Source of the DNA: JAUWGC01 sp963753055
GTDB lineage: Bacteria > Bacteroidota > Bacteroidia > Bacteroidales > B18-G4
NCBI GenBank assembly: GCA_963753055.1
Contig: CAVWAP010000004.1
Span: 434,001-498,000 of the forward strand
Length of the DNA: 64,000 bases
Reading direction: 5' to 3'
Shown: positions 53,698 through 63,735 of the stretch, in pieces
Layout of the letters: each line of letters starts with the position of its first letter
How positions within the stretch are numbered: position 1 is the stretch's first letter
Position numbers and translations under genes: made by a program
Notes under the pieces: generated by a model
What the model saw: the letters and a program-made list of their open reading frames with translations, nothing else
What the model was told of the DNA's origin: nothing
Database searches by the model: none

Positions 53698-54854
53698 TTA
53701 TTGTAATCATATTCTGGATTTCGGTACTGTTGATTTTGCATACTTACCTTTTTTATCCCATTATTCTGCAAATTCTATCAGCCAACAAGAAAGCAAATGA
53801 TATTATTTTTCAGGACCAGGACCAGCCTGGTGTCTCTATTATCATCGCTGCCTTCAATGAAGAAGATGTTATTGCTGAAAAAATAGAAAGTGTCCTGAAA
53901 AGTAATTATCCTCCTGATAAATATGAAATCATCATTGGTTCGGATGCTTCAACGGATAGGACCAACGAAATTGTTGAAGCATACGCGAGTAAATATGACA
54001 TGGTCAAATTCTTTGATTATAAGGAAAGAAGTGGTAAGGGCAATGTTGTGAATGCTTTGGTCAGCAATGCTCAATTTCCATTCCTTGTACTTACTGATGC
54101 CAATGTGATGTTTGACCCTGACACACTGAAACACCTGATCAAGCATTTTAAAAATGAAAAAATAGGCCTGGTCGACACAAACATGATCAATAAAGGGCTT
54201 AAAAAAGAAGGAATTTCATACCAGGAAAAGGCATATATCTCCCGGGAAGTGACTATTAAACATATGGAAGGGAAATTATGGGGAGCTATGATGGGTCCGT
54301 TCGGGGGATGCTATGCTATTCGCAAAGAAGATTATTCCCAGGTCCCTTCAAACTACCTGGTTGATGATTTTTATATTAACATGCGTATTTTTGAAAAAAA
54401 GAAATTGGCTATTAACGATCTGAATGCCAGGGTTTTTGAAGATGTTTCTAATAACCTGAAAGATGAATTTCGGAGAAAGGTCAGGATAGCCACAGGGAAT
54501 ATGCAAAACCTGCGGACTTTCTTTCATCTTCTGTTCTATAAGCATGTTGGGTTTTGTTTTTTATCACATAAAGTATTACGATGGTTCGGACCATTTTTCT
54601 TAATTCTTGCCCTGGTTTCCAATGTGCTTTTGATACCCTGGAGCGATTTCTATAAGCTTGCTTTCCTTGGTCAATGTGGATTATTACTCATTCCTGCTTT
54701 TGATCATCTATTCAAGAAAGCAGGGATACACATCCCTTATTTCCGGCTTATAACCCATTTCTATGCGATGAACCTGGCCTTGCTAATTGGCTTCTTCAGA
54801 TCTTTCCAGAGGATTACAACCGGGACATGGGACAGGACGAATAGGAATCAATAA
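53694..54854 (+). CDS. Membrane-bound glycosyltransferase family 2
   Basis: The 386-residue protein begins with one hydrophobic segment (about 1-22). The GT2 catalytic domain follows, with SIIIAAFNEEDVIAEKIESV, SDASTDRTNEIVEA, a TDAN motif at the DxD position, GGCYAIRKE and DDFYINMRIFEKKK. Two or three membrane helices come at the C-terminus (about 290-385). This is the layout of processive or lipid-linked sugar transferases. Product and substrate are unknown; the pairing with the GT4 gene suggests one polysaccharide pathway. Confidence 0.88.
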   Translation: MIIVIIFWISVLLILHTYLFYPIILQILSANKKANDIIFQDQDQPGVSIIIAAFNEEDVIAEKIESVLKSNYPPDKYEIIIGSDASTDRTNEIVEAYASKYDMVKFFDYKERSGKGNVVNALVSNAQFPFLVLTDANVMFDPDTLKHLIKHFKNEKIGLVDTNMINKGLKKEGISYQEKAYISREVTIKHMEGKLWGAMMGPFGGCYAIRKEDYSQVPSNYLVDDFYINMRIFEKKKLAINDLNARVFEDVSNNLKDEFRRKVRIATGNMQNLRTFFHLLFYKHVGFCFLSHKVLRWFGPFFLILALVSNVLLIPWSDFYKLAFLGQCGLLLIPAFDHLFKKAGIHIPYFRLITHFYAMNLALLIGFFRSFQRITTGTWDRTNRNQ

Positions 54855-54856
54855 GC

Positions 54857-56332
54857 TTATTTCTTTCGCTTATACAGTCTTTGTATTCGTTTCTTCCACG
54901 ATTCCGGATCAAGTAAAGGAGAATCAGTTGTGGCTTTGTAAGTCAGGAAGATCCCCAGTGGCAATAAGGCTATGGAGGACAACCACATGCCGAAATAAAT
55001 GTCCAGTGCCCCTGCCTTGGCAGCCTTTTCACCCGTGATTGATAATATATGGTAAAGGATGAAGAATAATACGGATATGACAACAGGCAAGCCAAACCCA
55101 CCTTTCCTGATAATGGCGCCCAAAGGAGCTCCAATAAAAAACAACAGCAGGCAGGCGAATGATAAAGTGAACTTTTTATGCCATGCGATCTTATGCTTGG
55201 ATATATGCTCTTCCCGTGAATGGTAGTCGTCACCGTGATTGTCGATCATGCGTTTGACATTCCGGGCCTGGTCGAGAGCCCGTTCCATGATCTTATCTGT
55301 ATCCTCATTGCTGAAATCATCCAGCATGACCAATTGGATGGTATCATTATTTGTTGCGTCGATATATTTCGCGCTATCAATCCTTGCGTAGAAATAATAT
55401 TGCTTTACAAAGTCTTTGGCGACGACCTGCTTCCTGTTGAAATAGCGCTTGTTCAGGGAGTCAATCGCGGTGTTCAGTTGCCTAATGTTCAGCATCTGGT
55501 AGTTCTTCTTGAAAAGTTCTTCGTTGGTCCTGGATAACTCAAACGCCGAAAGGTCAAAGCGCCTGATCTCCTTCGCGAATTGTGTTCGCTGAAAAGGCTT
55601 CGTTTTGTAATAATCCTTCTGGTCGATATTTTCCCTGTAATTATAACCATCAAATAAGGTGATAATCAAAAAACGGCCTTCAGGAGTGGATTCCATCAAG
55701 CCTGATTTAGCAACAGTGAGATCAATATTTCCCCGCTTGTCGGAGTGATTGTAAATCATGACATTATGAATGGTCTTATCATCATCGTCTTTTTCACCAA
55801 CCCGCATAACAAATCCTTCCATATCATTATAAAAGATGCCATCCTTAATATCGAATGCCAGCTTTTGCTTCCTGACATCATATAGCAATGACTTGAACTT
55901 AAGGTTTGCCACAGGAAGGACATTGTTTGAGAAAAAGAATGCTATACCACTAATAATAAATGAAAGTATTACAAGAGGTTTCATGATTGTTCTCAGGGAG
56001 ATACCCGCGGCTTTCATAGCAACCAGTTCATAGTGTTCGCCCAGGTTACCAAAGGTCATGATAGATGATAGCAGAATGGCCAGGGGCAGGGCGAGAGGTA
56101 CAAATGTTGATGAAGCATAGAAGAGCAATTCTGCAATAATATACCATTCCAGGCCTTTGCCGACCAGGTCATCAATGTACATCCAGAGGAATTGCATAAG
56201 GAGGATAAACAAGGCAATGAAAAAAGTGAAGACCAACGGTCCCAGGTAGCTTTTTAATATCAGGGTATAGATGTTTTTCACAATGTCCTTGGATAACGCA
56301 AAAATAATTGATTTATTTGTACTTTTGCTCAT
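54857..56332 (-). CDS. LptF/LptG family permease
   Basis: LptF and LptG are the membrane halves of the ABC transporter that extracts lipopolysaccharide from the inner membrane. The 491-residue protein has three N-terminal membrane segments including SYLGPLVFTFFIALFILLMQ, and the family motif GEHYELVAMKAAGIS. A periplasmic jelly-roll middle (about 140-390) and three C-terminal helices complete it. It cannot be told apart as LptF or LptG from sequence alone. It is divergent from the acetyltransferase-like gene and ends three bases from the GT2 gene. Confidence 0.9.
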   Translation of the reverse strand: MSKSTNKSIIFALSKDIVKNIYTLILKSYLGPLVFTFFIALFILLMQFLWMYIDDLVGKGLEWYIIAELLFYASSTFVPLALPLAILLSSIMTFGNLGEHYELVAMKAAGISLRTIMKPLVILSFIISGIAFFFSNNVLPVANLKFKSLLYDVRKQKLAFDIKDGIFYNDMEGFVMRVGEKDDDDKTIHNVMIYNHSDKRGNIDLTVAKSGLMESTPEGRFLIITLFDGYNYRENIDQKDYYKTKPFQRTQFAKEIRRFDLSAFELSRTNEELFKKNYQMLNIRQLNTAIDSLNKRYFNRKQVVAKDFVKQYYFYARIDSAKYIDATNNDTIQLVMLDDFSNEDTDKIMERALDQARNVKRMIDNHGDDYHSREEHISKHKIAWHKKFTLSFACLLLFFIGAPLGAIIRKGGFGLPVVISVLFFILYHILSITGEKAAKAGALDIYFGMWLSSIALLPLGIFLTYKATTDSPLLDPESWKKRIQRLYKRKK

Positions 56333-56353
56333 CCATTAATTCACCATTTATTT

Positions 56354-57511
56354 ATGCATCTGCTCGAAGTTAACGATAAGAAATCACGCTTGCTGTTCCA
56401 TGATGTCATCAGGGAGTGCTATAAGGATGATGATGTCTTTGTGTGCCCGCTGGATAAAGAAATTGAAAAAACCTTTACTCCTTCTTTGAATCCCTTTTTC
56501 CAAGATGGAGAAGCTGCAAGGTGGATCCTGACCAATGAGAATGGCGATCTCCTGGGAAGAGTTGCAGCGTTTTATAACAGGGCCAGGGCAGGTAAATTTC
56601 AACAACCCACCGGAAATTTTGGCTTTTTTGAATGTATCAATGACCAGGAAGCAGCCTTCATGCTTTTTGATAAATGCAAAGAATTTCTATCAGAAAGAGG
56701 CATGAAGGCCATGGACGGGCCAGCCAACTTTGGAGAAAATGATAATTATACAGGCTTGCTCATCGATGGCTTCATTCATCCAAGCCATGGCATGAACTAC
56801 AACCACCCCTATTACCAGCAACTGTATGAATCTTATGGTTTTGAACCCTTCTTCGAACAGGTCACTAATCACCTGGACCTTACTACCCCCTTTCCTGAGA
56901 GGTTTTGGAAAATAGCTGACTGGATATCCAGGAAACCTGGTTATAAATTTGAACATTTCCGCTATAAGGAGACCGATCGCTTCATTGATGACCTTGTATA
57001 TATTTACAACAGTGCCTGGCAGGGTCACGAGCACTTTACACCATTAAATAAGGAAATTGTCAGGACCGAATTCAACAAAGCCAAAATTATCCTTGTTGAA
57101 GAATTTGTCTGGTTTGCTTATCATGAAGACAAACCAATAGCTTTCTTGCTAATGTTTCCTGATGTGAACCAGATATTGAAACATTTCAACGGTAAGCTGA
57201 ACCTTTTGGATTCATTGAAGTTCCTGTATCTAAAGTATCGAAAAACGATCACCAGGACAAGGATCACCGTTATGGGTGTAGTGCCTGAATACCAGCGTTA
57301 TGGCATCGAGTCAGGCATTTTCAGACAAATGGATAAGGTCATGGTTAAACGACCGCATTATACAGAAATTGAATTATCCTGGGTTGGTGATTTTAATCCT
57401 AAGATGGAGGCTTTGCATCAGGCTGTGGGTGCAAAATATGCCAAACGCCATGTTACTTACCGGAAACTTTTTGATCAGCAAAAGCATGTAGAAAAGATGC
57501 ACACTATCTAA
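56354..57511 (+). CDS. GNAT-fold protein, uncharacterised
   Basis: The 385-residue protein seems to have two parts. The first has GRVAAFYNRARAGKF and GFFECINDQEAAFMLFDKC with GPANFGENDN, and the C-terminal part (about 200-375) has the GNAT acetyl-CoA motif RITVMGVVPEYQRYGIESGI. Similar Bacteroidota proteins are annotated as GNAT-family N-acetyltransferases or as hypothetical. The substrate is unknown, and lipid or amino-acid conjugation has been proposed for relatives (inference). It lies alone between lptF/G and the T9SS array. Confidence 0.75.
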   Translation: MHLLEVNDKKSRLLFHDVIRECYKDDDVFVCPLDKEIEKTFTPSLNPFFQDGEAARWILTNENGDLLGRVAAFYNRARAGKFQQPTGNFGFFECINDQEAAFMLFDKCKEFLSERGMKAMDGPANFGENDNYTGLLIDGFIHPSHGMNYNHPYYQQLYESYGFEPFFEQVTNHLDLTTPFPERFWKIADWISRKPGYKFEHFRYKETDRFIDDLVYIYNSAWQGHEHFTPLNKEIVRTEFNKAKIILVEEFVWFAYHEDKPIAFLLMFPDVNQILKHFNGKLNLLDSLKFLYLKYRKTITRTRITVMGVVPEYQRYGIESGIFRQMDKVMVKRPHYTEIELSWVGDFNPKMEALHQAVGAKYAKRHVTYRKLFDQQKHVEKMHTI

Positions 57512-57575
57512 GGATATTAGCCAAAAACAAATCTAAAATGTTACATATATAAATTTATTCTAAGCAACTGTTTCT

Positions 57576-57583
57576 TAACTTTG
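57576..57583 (+). promoter_or_regulatory. Candidate upstream -7 box before the T9SS array
   Basis: TAACTTTG, followed by C, fits the -7 consensus and lies 127 bases before the first array gene. It may be a second, distal promoter. The 57512-57702 gap is AT-rich and otherwise holds only the promoter at 57625-57654. Confidence 0.35.
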
Positions 57584-57624
57584 CTTGTCTCCTTAATATA
57601 AGGTGTAAATTTTTGCTTTATTAT

Positions 57625-57654
57625 TTTGTAATTCGAGCAATAATTTTATCTTTG
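57625..57654 (+). promoter_or_regulatory. Promoter of the first T9SS array gene
   Basis: TTTG (57625-57628), 18 bases of spacing and TATCTTTG (57647-57654) followed by C match the -33/-7 pattern. The start codon is at 57703, so the leader is about 45 bases. Confidence 0.5.
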
Positions 57655-57702
57655 CAATTCACCCGCAAGAAATTACTCAATGTTTAACAAAAAATTAAGA
57701 TC

Positions 57703-59592
57703 ATGAAAAAATTACTACTTTTCAGTCTTGTTCTTTGCTTTGGATTTGCTGGGATCAGCCAGGATGTCACAGTAAATAACAAGTTCAAATTAGCGAAATT
57801 TGATGATGCGAGGATCAACAGGGCTACTTACAATGCGACTAACTTTAATGCCCCGGCAAACATAGTTAGAAGCACAGCCGCTCTAGCTCCAACCGAAGCT
57901 CAAATCGGAACAACTGTTTACGATCTATTCTCCAATTTCAATGTCGGAAACCGTTTCTGGAGATTCGACGATGGTACCATGGCAGCTGTTTTTATGGTAT
58001 CTCTTGACCCGGCATACGCAGATAGAGGCACAGGGTACAACTATTATGACGGCACTGAATGGGGACCGGAGCCTACTGAGCGTATTGAAGACCTCAAAAC
58101 CGGATGGCCAAACATTACTGCCTGGGGCACCGGAGGTGAGATTGGTTTTGCCCATAATGGCGCAACCGGCCTTGAATACATTCAACGTGATACAAAAGGT
58201 ACCGGAGACATGGATCCAAACCAATTTCTTAGGACCTGAAGGTATTGAAAACGATATCACATGGCCAAGACTTATCTGTTCAGGAGAGAACAACGAGTAT
58301 ATCCATATGATCGTCAATACCAATGGTGAATACGAAGGACAAGGAAGGACCAACCTATATTCAAGGTCAATGGACGGAGGCGCAACCTGGGATCCCCATA
58401 ACGTAGTACTTCCTGATATGGGCGCCGATGATTACATCGAGATTACACAGGATAAATGTGTGTTTGCTGCTAAGGGAAACACAGTTTGTATTCTTTATCC
58501 AAACCCATACTCTGACTTTTTTTACATCAGGTCTGATGACAATGGAGAAAACTGGGAAAAAACAATCATCTGGCAACACCCAATCCCTTTTTATGATGAA
58601 ACAACCATGCAAATTGACTCTATTTTTATTCCTGACTTCTCAGGACATATGGCAATTGACAACGAGGGTCATGCCCATGTCGTATGGGGAATTACCAGGT
58701 ATATCAATGATGCATCTGGCTCAGGGTTCTTCGCTTACCATCCTGACTGGAATGATGGTATCGGATACTGGAATGACATGATGAACCGCTTTACAAGCGG
58801 TTATAATGCGCTTGCTCCACCCGATATTCCTTATGTGAGCTGGCTCAGAGCTTGTTGTGGACGAGACCTATATAGGCTGGATGCAGGATGTTGACGGCGA
58901 CGGAGTCGTGACATTGGCAGAAACTCAAACACCAATCCGTACTTATGGTATGTGTACAACACCGAACATCCATATTGATGAATTTGGAAGGCGTTTCGTA
59001 ATCTTCTCATCCAATACCGAGACATATGTATATACAGGCTTTTCTACTGGTACTGTCAATTATAAACACATCTGGGCCAGGGCTTATGACGGCGGTGGCG
59101 GATGGGGACCTTTCGTCCACCTCACATCAGATATAGCTCATATCTTTGATGATTGTGTTTATCCGATGATTGCCGATAAATCAGATGATAATATTCATTA
59201 TATCTACCAGGCTGATATTACTCCTGGTAATGCGTTGGATGGTGACCATGCCGTCCAGGATAACTTCTGGATCTATGGTTCGCATGCCAAAGATGGATCT
59301 CTTAACCAGTGTAGCTGAGGAAATCGTTATTGAAGAAGGTAACGTTACCCAGAACTTCCCGAACCCATTCAGCACAACCTCAACTGTTAAGGTTACGCTT
59401 GATAATTCAGCAAGCCTGACATTAGAGATCAGCAACCTTATGGGACAAAGAGTTTATCATCAAGATCTTGGCCAGATGCCAGCAGGAACACATCCTGTGA
59501 TCATTGATGCTACACACCTTGATTCTGGTGTTTATTTCTACACGATCAAGACTGGTACAAGCTCTGTAACCAAGAGGATGATCGTAGAATAA
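57703..59592 (+). pseudogene. T9SS-sorted Asp-box secreted protein, disrupted by three +1 frameshifts
   Basis: The start codes a signal peptide (MKKLLLFSLVLCFGFAGISQ) and the end codes a complete T9SS C-terminal sorting domain (NFPNPFSTTSTVKVTL, then GVYFYTIKTG and RMIVE). Between them the reading frame moves by +1 three times. One extra A is at about 58210 (GGAGAC-a-TGG), one extra base is at 58844-58847, and one extra base is near 59283. Reading across them gives a protein parallel to the intact neighbour at 59694, with DRGTGYNYYDGTEWGP, the Asp box SMDGGATW and SDDNGENW. Either the gene is recently broken or the assembly carries errors; none of the three sites is a homopolymer. Confidence 0.85.
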
Positions 59593-59614
59593 TATTATCT
59601 CATAATAAATATCG

Positions 59615-59649
59615 AAAAGAGCCTTTCTAACAGAAGGCTCTTTTTTTTT
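59615..59649 (+). terminator. Rho-independent terminator after the first array gene
   Basis: The hairpin aaaagagcctt / tctaacag / aaggctctttt is followed by a long T run. It separates the first and second array genes, so they are transcribed separately. Confidence 0.9.
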
Positions 59650-59693
59650 GTATATTAGTATCCACATATTCATCATATAAAAAAATATTTATC

Positions 59694-61520
59694 ATGAAAA
59701 ACATTCTACTCATTTTTATTTTATGCATGTTTCTTTCTGTAGCTGTCGCTCAGGAGAATAGCGCAGCACGCGCTTTAACTGCTAATCCAATTGAACATAC
59801 AATTGGAATGACAGTTTACGACTTACAGTCAAATACATTCTTGAATAACAGGATCTTTCGCTACGATGATGAGAGTATCGGAGCGGTGTGGACTATGGGA
59901 ATGAATTCCGGTAATGGCTTTCAGGACAGGGGTACAGGTTATAACTTCTATGATGGTACTGAATGGGGGCCCATACCCACCGAGAGGATTGAAAATGAAC
60001 TTCTCAGGACAGGCTGGCCCAGTTATGCCCCCTGGGGGCCGGATGGGGAAATTGTATTCAGTCATGATTTCGCTGCCAGCGAATTATATTATTTGACAAG
60101 GAATAATAAAGGTACCGGGGACTGGACAGAAACAAAATATACTTATACCAATGGCCCTACAACCTTGTCCTGGGCTCGTTTTGTTACTACCGGGGCAGAA
60201 CATACAAATATTCACCTGCTTGCAAACTCCGTAAATGAATATGAAGGGCAGTCTACTGCTGTAATCTACTCCAGGTCAACAGATGGTGGGGCTACATGGG
60301 ATATTGAGAACGTTGTCCTGGATGACATGGGCAGCGGTGATTACCTTGGTATTACGGCAGATTATTATGTCTGGGCCGAGCCACGTAATGATGTACTGGC
60401 ATTTATTGTTGGAGGTACCTGGTATGACCTGTTCATGATGAAATCCGAAGATAATGGTGATTCCTGGGAGAAAACAGTGATCTGGGAACACCCGTATCCA
60501 TTAATAGATATTACTACAACCCTTACAGATACATTCTTCTGTGCGGACAGGTCTGCCAATATTGCGCTTGACCAAAATGGCATGGCCCATGTTGCGTTTG
60601 GCGTTGGAAGGGTTTGGAATGAAACCCTGGATGGCTTTTTTCAAATTAGTGTTTATTGTGACGGAATAGCTTACTGGAACGAAGATATGGACCGCTTTTC
60701 AAATGATCACAATGCGCTGGCAGTCCCGGGTTGGCTTCCCTGGATAACATATACAGAATTGACAACTGATTACAATTATATTGGTTGGATGCAGGATATT
60801 GACGGTGATGGTGAAGTTCACCTTGCGAACTGGCCAAATTACAGCACAGCAAACATTATGACTTATAATGAATTCGGTGCTTCAACCATGCCAACAATTA
60901 CTGTTGACAATAATGATGATGTCTTTGTGATTTATTCATCAGCAACAGAGACATATGAGGTTACTGTTGGAACTGATCTGGTGAACTACAAACGCATATG
61001 GGCAAGAGCTCAAATCGATGGGGAATGGAGAGATTTTTATAACCTGACAGATGATGTCTCCCATATATTTGATGAGTGTATCTATCCTCAACTGGCCGGT
61101 GCATCGGATGATTTCATCTATTATATGTACAATACTGATATAACTCCAGGTATAGGTTGGGATAACACCAATCATTCACCCCAGGATAATAATTGGGTAT
61201 TTGCGTCATTGCCGAAAAGCTATCTTTACCCCCCATGGCTTGTGGAAGAGCAGACAAGCAACTTTGCAAATGTTGCCCAGAATCAACCCAATCCTTTCAC
61301 AGGGTCAACAGTTGTTGAGGTGACGCTGAATGAAACAGCTGATCTTAGCCTGCAGGTACGTAATATTATAGGTCAGATTGTATATGAGGTTGATATGGGT
61401 ACTGTTGATATGGGTGTGACCAATATTACAATTGATGCTGATGGCTTACCTTCAGGAACATATTTCTACACTGTAACAGCAGATAGCCAAAAGATTACGA
61501 AAAAGATGATTGTAAACTGA
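59694..61520 (+). CDS. T9SS-sorted Asp-box secreted protein
   Basis: The 608-residue protein is intact. A signal peptide (ending SVAVAQ) is followed by the module TIGMTVYDLQSN at 36-47. A large beta-rich region then has two Asp boxes, S195-x-D-x-G-x-T-W202 (STDGGATW) and S251-x-D-x-G-x-S-W258 (SEDNGDSW), as found in sialidase-like propellers. The last 85 residues are a T9SS type A sorting domain (QNQPNPFTGST, DGLPSGTYFYTV, KKMIVN). It is predicted to cross the outer membrane and stay surface-attached or be released. The fold is propeller-like; enzyme activity is not shown, as the Asp box is structural. Confidence 0.88.
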   Translation: MKNILLIFILCMFLSVAVAQENSAARALTANPIEHTIGMTVYDLQSNTFLNNRIFRYDDESIGAVWTMGMNSGNGFQDRGTGYNFYDGTEWGPIPTERIENELLRTGWPSYAPWGPDGEIVFSHDFAASELYYLTRNNKGTGDWTETKYTYTNGPTTLSWARFVTTGAEHTNIHLLANSVNEYEGQSTAVIYSRSTDGGATWDIENVVLDDMGSGDYLGITADYYVWAEPRNDVLAFIVGGTWYDLFMMKSEDNGDSWEKTVIWEHPYPLIDITTTLTDTFFCADRSANIALDQNGMAHVAFGVGRVWNETLDGFFQISVYCDGIAYWNEDMDRFSNDHNALAVPGWLPWITYTELTTDYNYIGWMQDIDGDGEVHLANWPNYSTANIMTYNEFGASTMPTITVDNNDDVFVIYSSATETYEVTVGTDLVNYKRIWARAQIDGEWRDFYNLTDDVSHIFDECIYPQLAGASDDFIYYMYNTDITPGIGWDNTNHSPQDNNWVFASLPKSYLYPPWLVEEQTSNFANVAQNQPNPFTGSTVVEVTLNETADLSLQVRNIIGQIVYEVDMGTVDMGVTNITIDADGLPSGTYFYTVTADSQKITKKMIVN

Positions 61521-61539
61521 TATTAACCAATTGTAAATT

Positions 61540-61574
61540 AAAAAGAGCCAACTGCAAGCTGGCTCTTTTTTTTT
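61540..61574 (+). terminator. Rho-independent terminator after the second array gene
   Basis: The hairpin aaaagagcca / actgcaagc / tggctctttt is followed by a T run, 20 bases after the stop of the second array gene. Confidence 0.9.
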
Positions 61575-61606
61575 ATGCTACAGGGCACTTTCAGATTGAA
61601 TTTAAT

Positions 61607-61614
61607 TATATTTG
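61607..61614 (+). promoter_or_regulatory. Candidate -7 box of the third array gene
   Basis: TATATTTG, followed by T, fits TAnnTTTG and lies 38 bases before the ATG at 61653, between the terminator and the gene, so the third gene seems to have its own promoter. Confidence 0.4.
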
Positions 61615-61652
61615 TACCTATCAATTTATTGTTTCACCTAATCTAAAACACC

Positions 61653-63647
61653 ATGAAAAAAGTACTACTATTAAGCATTGCATTGTGCATTGGACTTGTA
61701 AGTTTTTCTCAACAGTATCAACTGAAGCCGAATGTTGGTGAAGATCATTTTAAACAACAACTCACGAATGAACAAAATAATGACCAAAGTATCATCCCTG
61801 CAGTCATCAATGTTCCAACGCCTGATTACCAGGCCGGAACACCATCGAAGGACGTTATTATCCGTGATCTTGGGTCAGCTGGTAACGCATGGGGATTGTC
61901 TTCAGGCGGCAGGACGTTCATGTGGGCAGATAATGATCTGAACTCTGTAGTTTTCTTGCACCGTATGGATGCTGACCCTGGAACAGGTTACCTTGCCTAC
62001 GATGTTTCTACAGACAATGGAGATACCTGGGAGATTAACCAACAAGTTTGGGACCCGACCGATTATCCAGAGGTACCTGGTACGGGTAATGCCCGTTATC
62101 CGCAGGTTGCAATTTACAATCCTGCCGGCAATACCAATCCTGAAAATGCCATCATGACATTCTTTGCACCTGCCCTGGACCAGACAAATGGTGCTAGCTG
62201 GGGAGGCTATGCATGGGGAACAAACCCGCTCACTGCAGTTAATCCAACTACACCAACACAGTTAGGATTTCCTTCACCAGGCGGTGATATCTTGTTCAGC
62301 GTTCCTGACGCATTCCACATGTTGTCTGACGGAAAAGCATTTGGTTATGAGCCTGTTTTAATTGATGGCCTCTTCGATAATTATACAGGGAACCTTGTGA
62401 TTACTTCTGGCTATTACGATGAAGGAACACATCTTTTCGATTACACACAGGAATTATTTCCATTTGATATCTCAGCCGGTGGTGATCCTGTACGTATCGT
62501 CAACGCTAAAGTAGCTTTCCATCCTGATGGTCAGGTTGGTTATCTTGCTATGCTGACTAATAATGGCGCTAACCCTGTTGCTGAATTGTCATATTATCCG
62601 GTTCTGTTTAAGACGACTGACGGCGGTGATAACTGGGATGGCCCATACGAAGTCCAGCTCGGAGGCCCAGAAGGTTTACCAGCTGTATTGAATTATCTGA
62701 CAGATGATCTTATTGCAAGATTGTACGAACCTCCTCTGCCTGCCAGGGACGAAATACCTTTCACAACAGCCTTTGATATGGATGTAGCTGTTGATATGAA
62801 TGGCAACCCACACCTTCTGTTCTTTGTAGGGGTAACGGGCAGTACCGGCTGGAGTATTATAACCAGTTTTACTGCAGAGCCCGAACTAGGTTGCCAGGGT
62901 TTGAATGCCATGATCCATGCCGCATCATACGGCGACATGAGACAATGGTATGCTGACACGCTGAACTTACCTTGGACTTTCCGTGGTACTTTCCCATCAA
63001 CCAACGCCCTTGATGAAGATACCCGTCCATATATTTCTGTAAGCCCTGATGCTTCAAAATTATTCTTCTCATGGATAAACACAAGGATCGAAAATGTTGG
63101 TGATAACAACGCTCCGGATATTTACTGCATGGGATACGATGTTCAGGAAATGTCTTATACACAATTATACAATGTTACGGCTTTCACACAGGTAATGTGG
63201 CAATCATGGATGGGAACAGCATCATACTATGTGTTCGACCATGGTGGAGAATATGAAATTCCGTTCGTATGCCAGTTCATGGATCCAACTAACAACAGTG
63301 CTCCGGTTGATTTTAAATATATTGATGAATTCAGGATCACAGACGAAGACTTTGGTTGGTGGCTATCAAGTGCAGAAATTGAAGAAAGCAGGATCACGGT
63401 TACACAAAACTATCCAAATCCGTTCAATAACACTACATATGTGGATATGACCCTCAGCAATGCTGCAGACGTATCACTTGAAATTTCCAATATTCTTGGA
63501 CAGAGAGTGAAGAGTGTCGATTACGGTCATTATGGTTCAGGGCTTCATAAAATAGCCATTGAATCTGAAGGACTGGAAAGCGGTATTTACTTCTATACAT
63601 TGAATACTGGAAAGGATGCAGTTACCCGCAAGATGATCATAAAATAA
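61653..63647 (+). CDS. T9SS-sorted Asp-box secreted protein (divergent member)
   Basis: The 664-residue protein has a signal peptide (MKKVLLLSIALCIGLVSFSQ) and an Asp box S119-x-D-x-G-x-T-W126 (STDNGDTW). A weaker second box (TTDGGDNW) lies near 321-328, and a C-terminal sorting domain over about the last 85 residues (QNYPNPFNNTTYVDMTL, GIYFYTLNTG, RKMIIK). Unlike its neighbours it lacks the TVYDLQSN module and instead starts VIIRDLGSAGNAWG, so it is a more distant member placed inside the array. It is probably another beta-propeller surface protein of unknown target. Confidence 0.87.
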   Translation: MKKVLLLSIALCIGLVSFSQQYQLKPNVGEDHFKQQLTNEQNNDQSIIPAVINVPTPDYQAGTPSKDVIIRDLGSAGNAWGLSSGGRTFMWADNDLNSVVFLHRMDADPGTGYLAYDVSTDNGDTWEINQQVWDPTDYPEVPGTGNARYPQVAIYNPAGNTNPENAIMTFFAPALDQTNGASWGGYAWGTNPLTAVNPTTPTQLGFPSPGGDILFSVPDAFHMLSDGKAFGYEPVLIDGLFDNYTGNLVITSGYYDEGTHLFDYTQELFPFDISAGGDPVRIVNAKVAFHPDGQVGYLAMLTNNGANPVAELSYYPVLFKTTDGGDNWDGPYEVQLGGPEGLPAVLNYLTDDLIARLYEPPLPARDEIPFTTAFDMDVAVDMNGNPHLLFFVGVTGSTGWSIITSFTAEPELGCQGLNAMIHAASYGDMRQWYADTLNLPWTFRGTFPSTNALDEDTRPYISVSPDASKLFFSWINTRIENVGDNNAPDIYCMGYDVQEMSYTQLYNVTAFTQVMWQSWMGTASYYVFDHGGEYEIPFVCQFMDPTNNSAPVDFKYIDEFRITDEDFGWWLSSAEIEESRITVTQNYPNPFNNTTYVDMTLSNAADVSLEISNILGQRVKSVDYGHYGSGLHKIAIESEGLESGIYFYTLNTGKDAVTRKMIIK

Positions 63648-63664
63648 TATTTATTCATATTCAT

Positions 63665-63698
63665 AAAAAAAAGCCTTCCGGAGGGGAGGCTTTTTTTT
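63665..63698 (+). terminator. Rho-independent terminator after the third array gene
   Basis: The hairpin aaaaaagccttcc / ggag / gggaggctttttt is followed by T residues, 18 bases after the stop codon. Confidence 0.9.
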
Positions 63699-63735
63699 AT
63701 ACCTTAGTACTAAGTATTAACTAAAGTTTAGCCCT

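Noticed and set aside
57703..59592. Programmed ribosomal frameshifting in the first array gene.
   Set aside because: No slippery sequences or stimulatory structures stand at the shift points, three separate shifts would be needed, and the paralogue has none.
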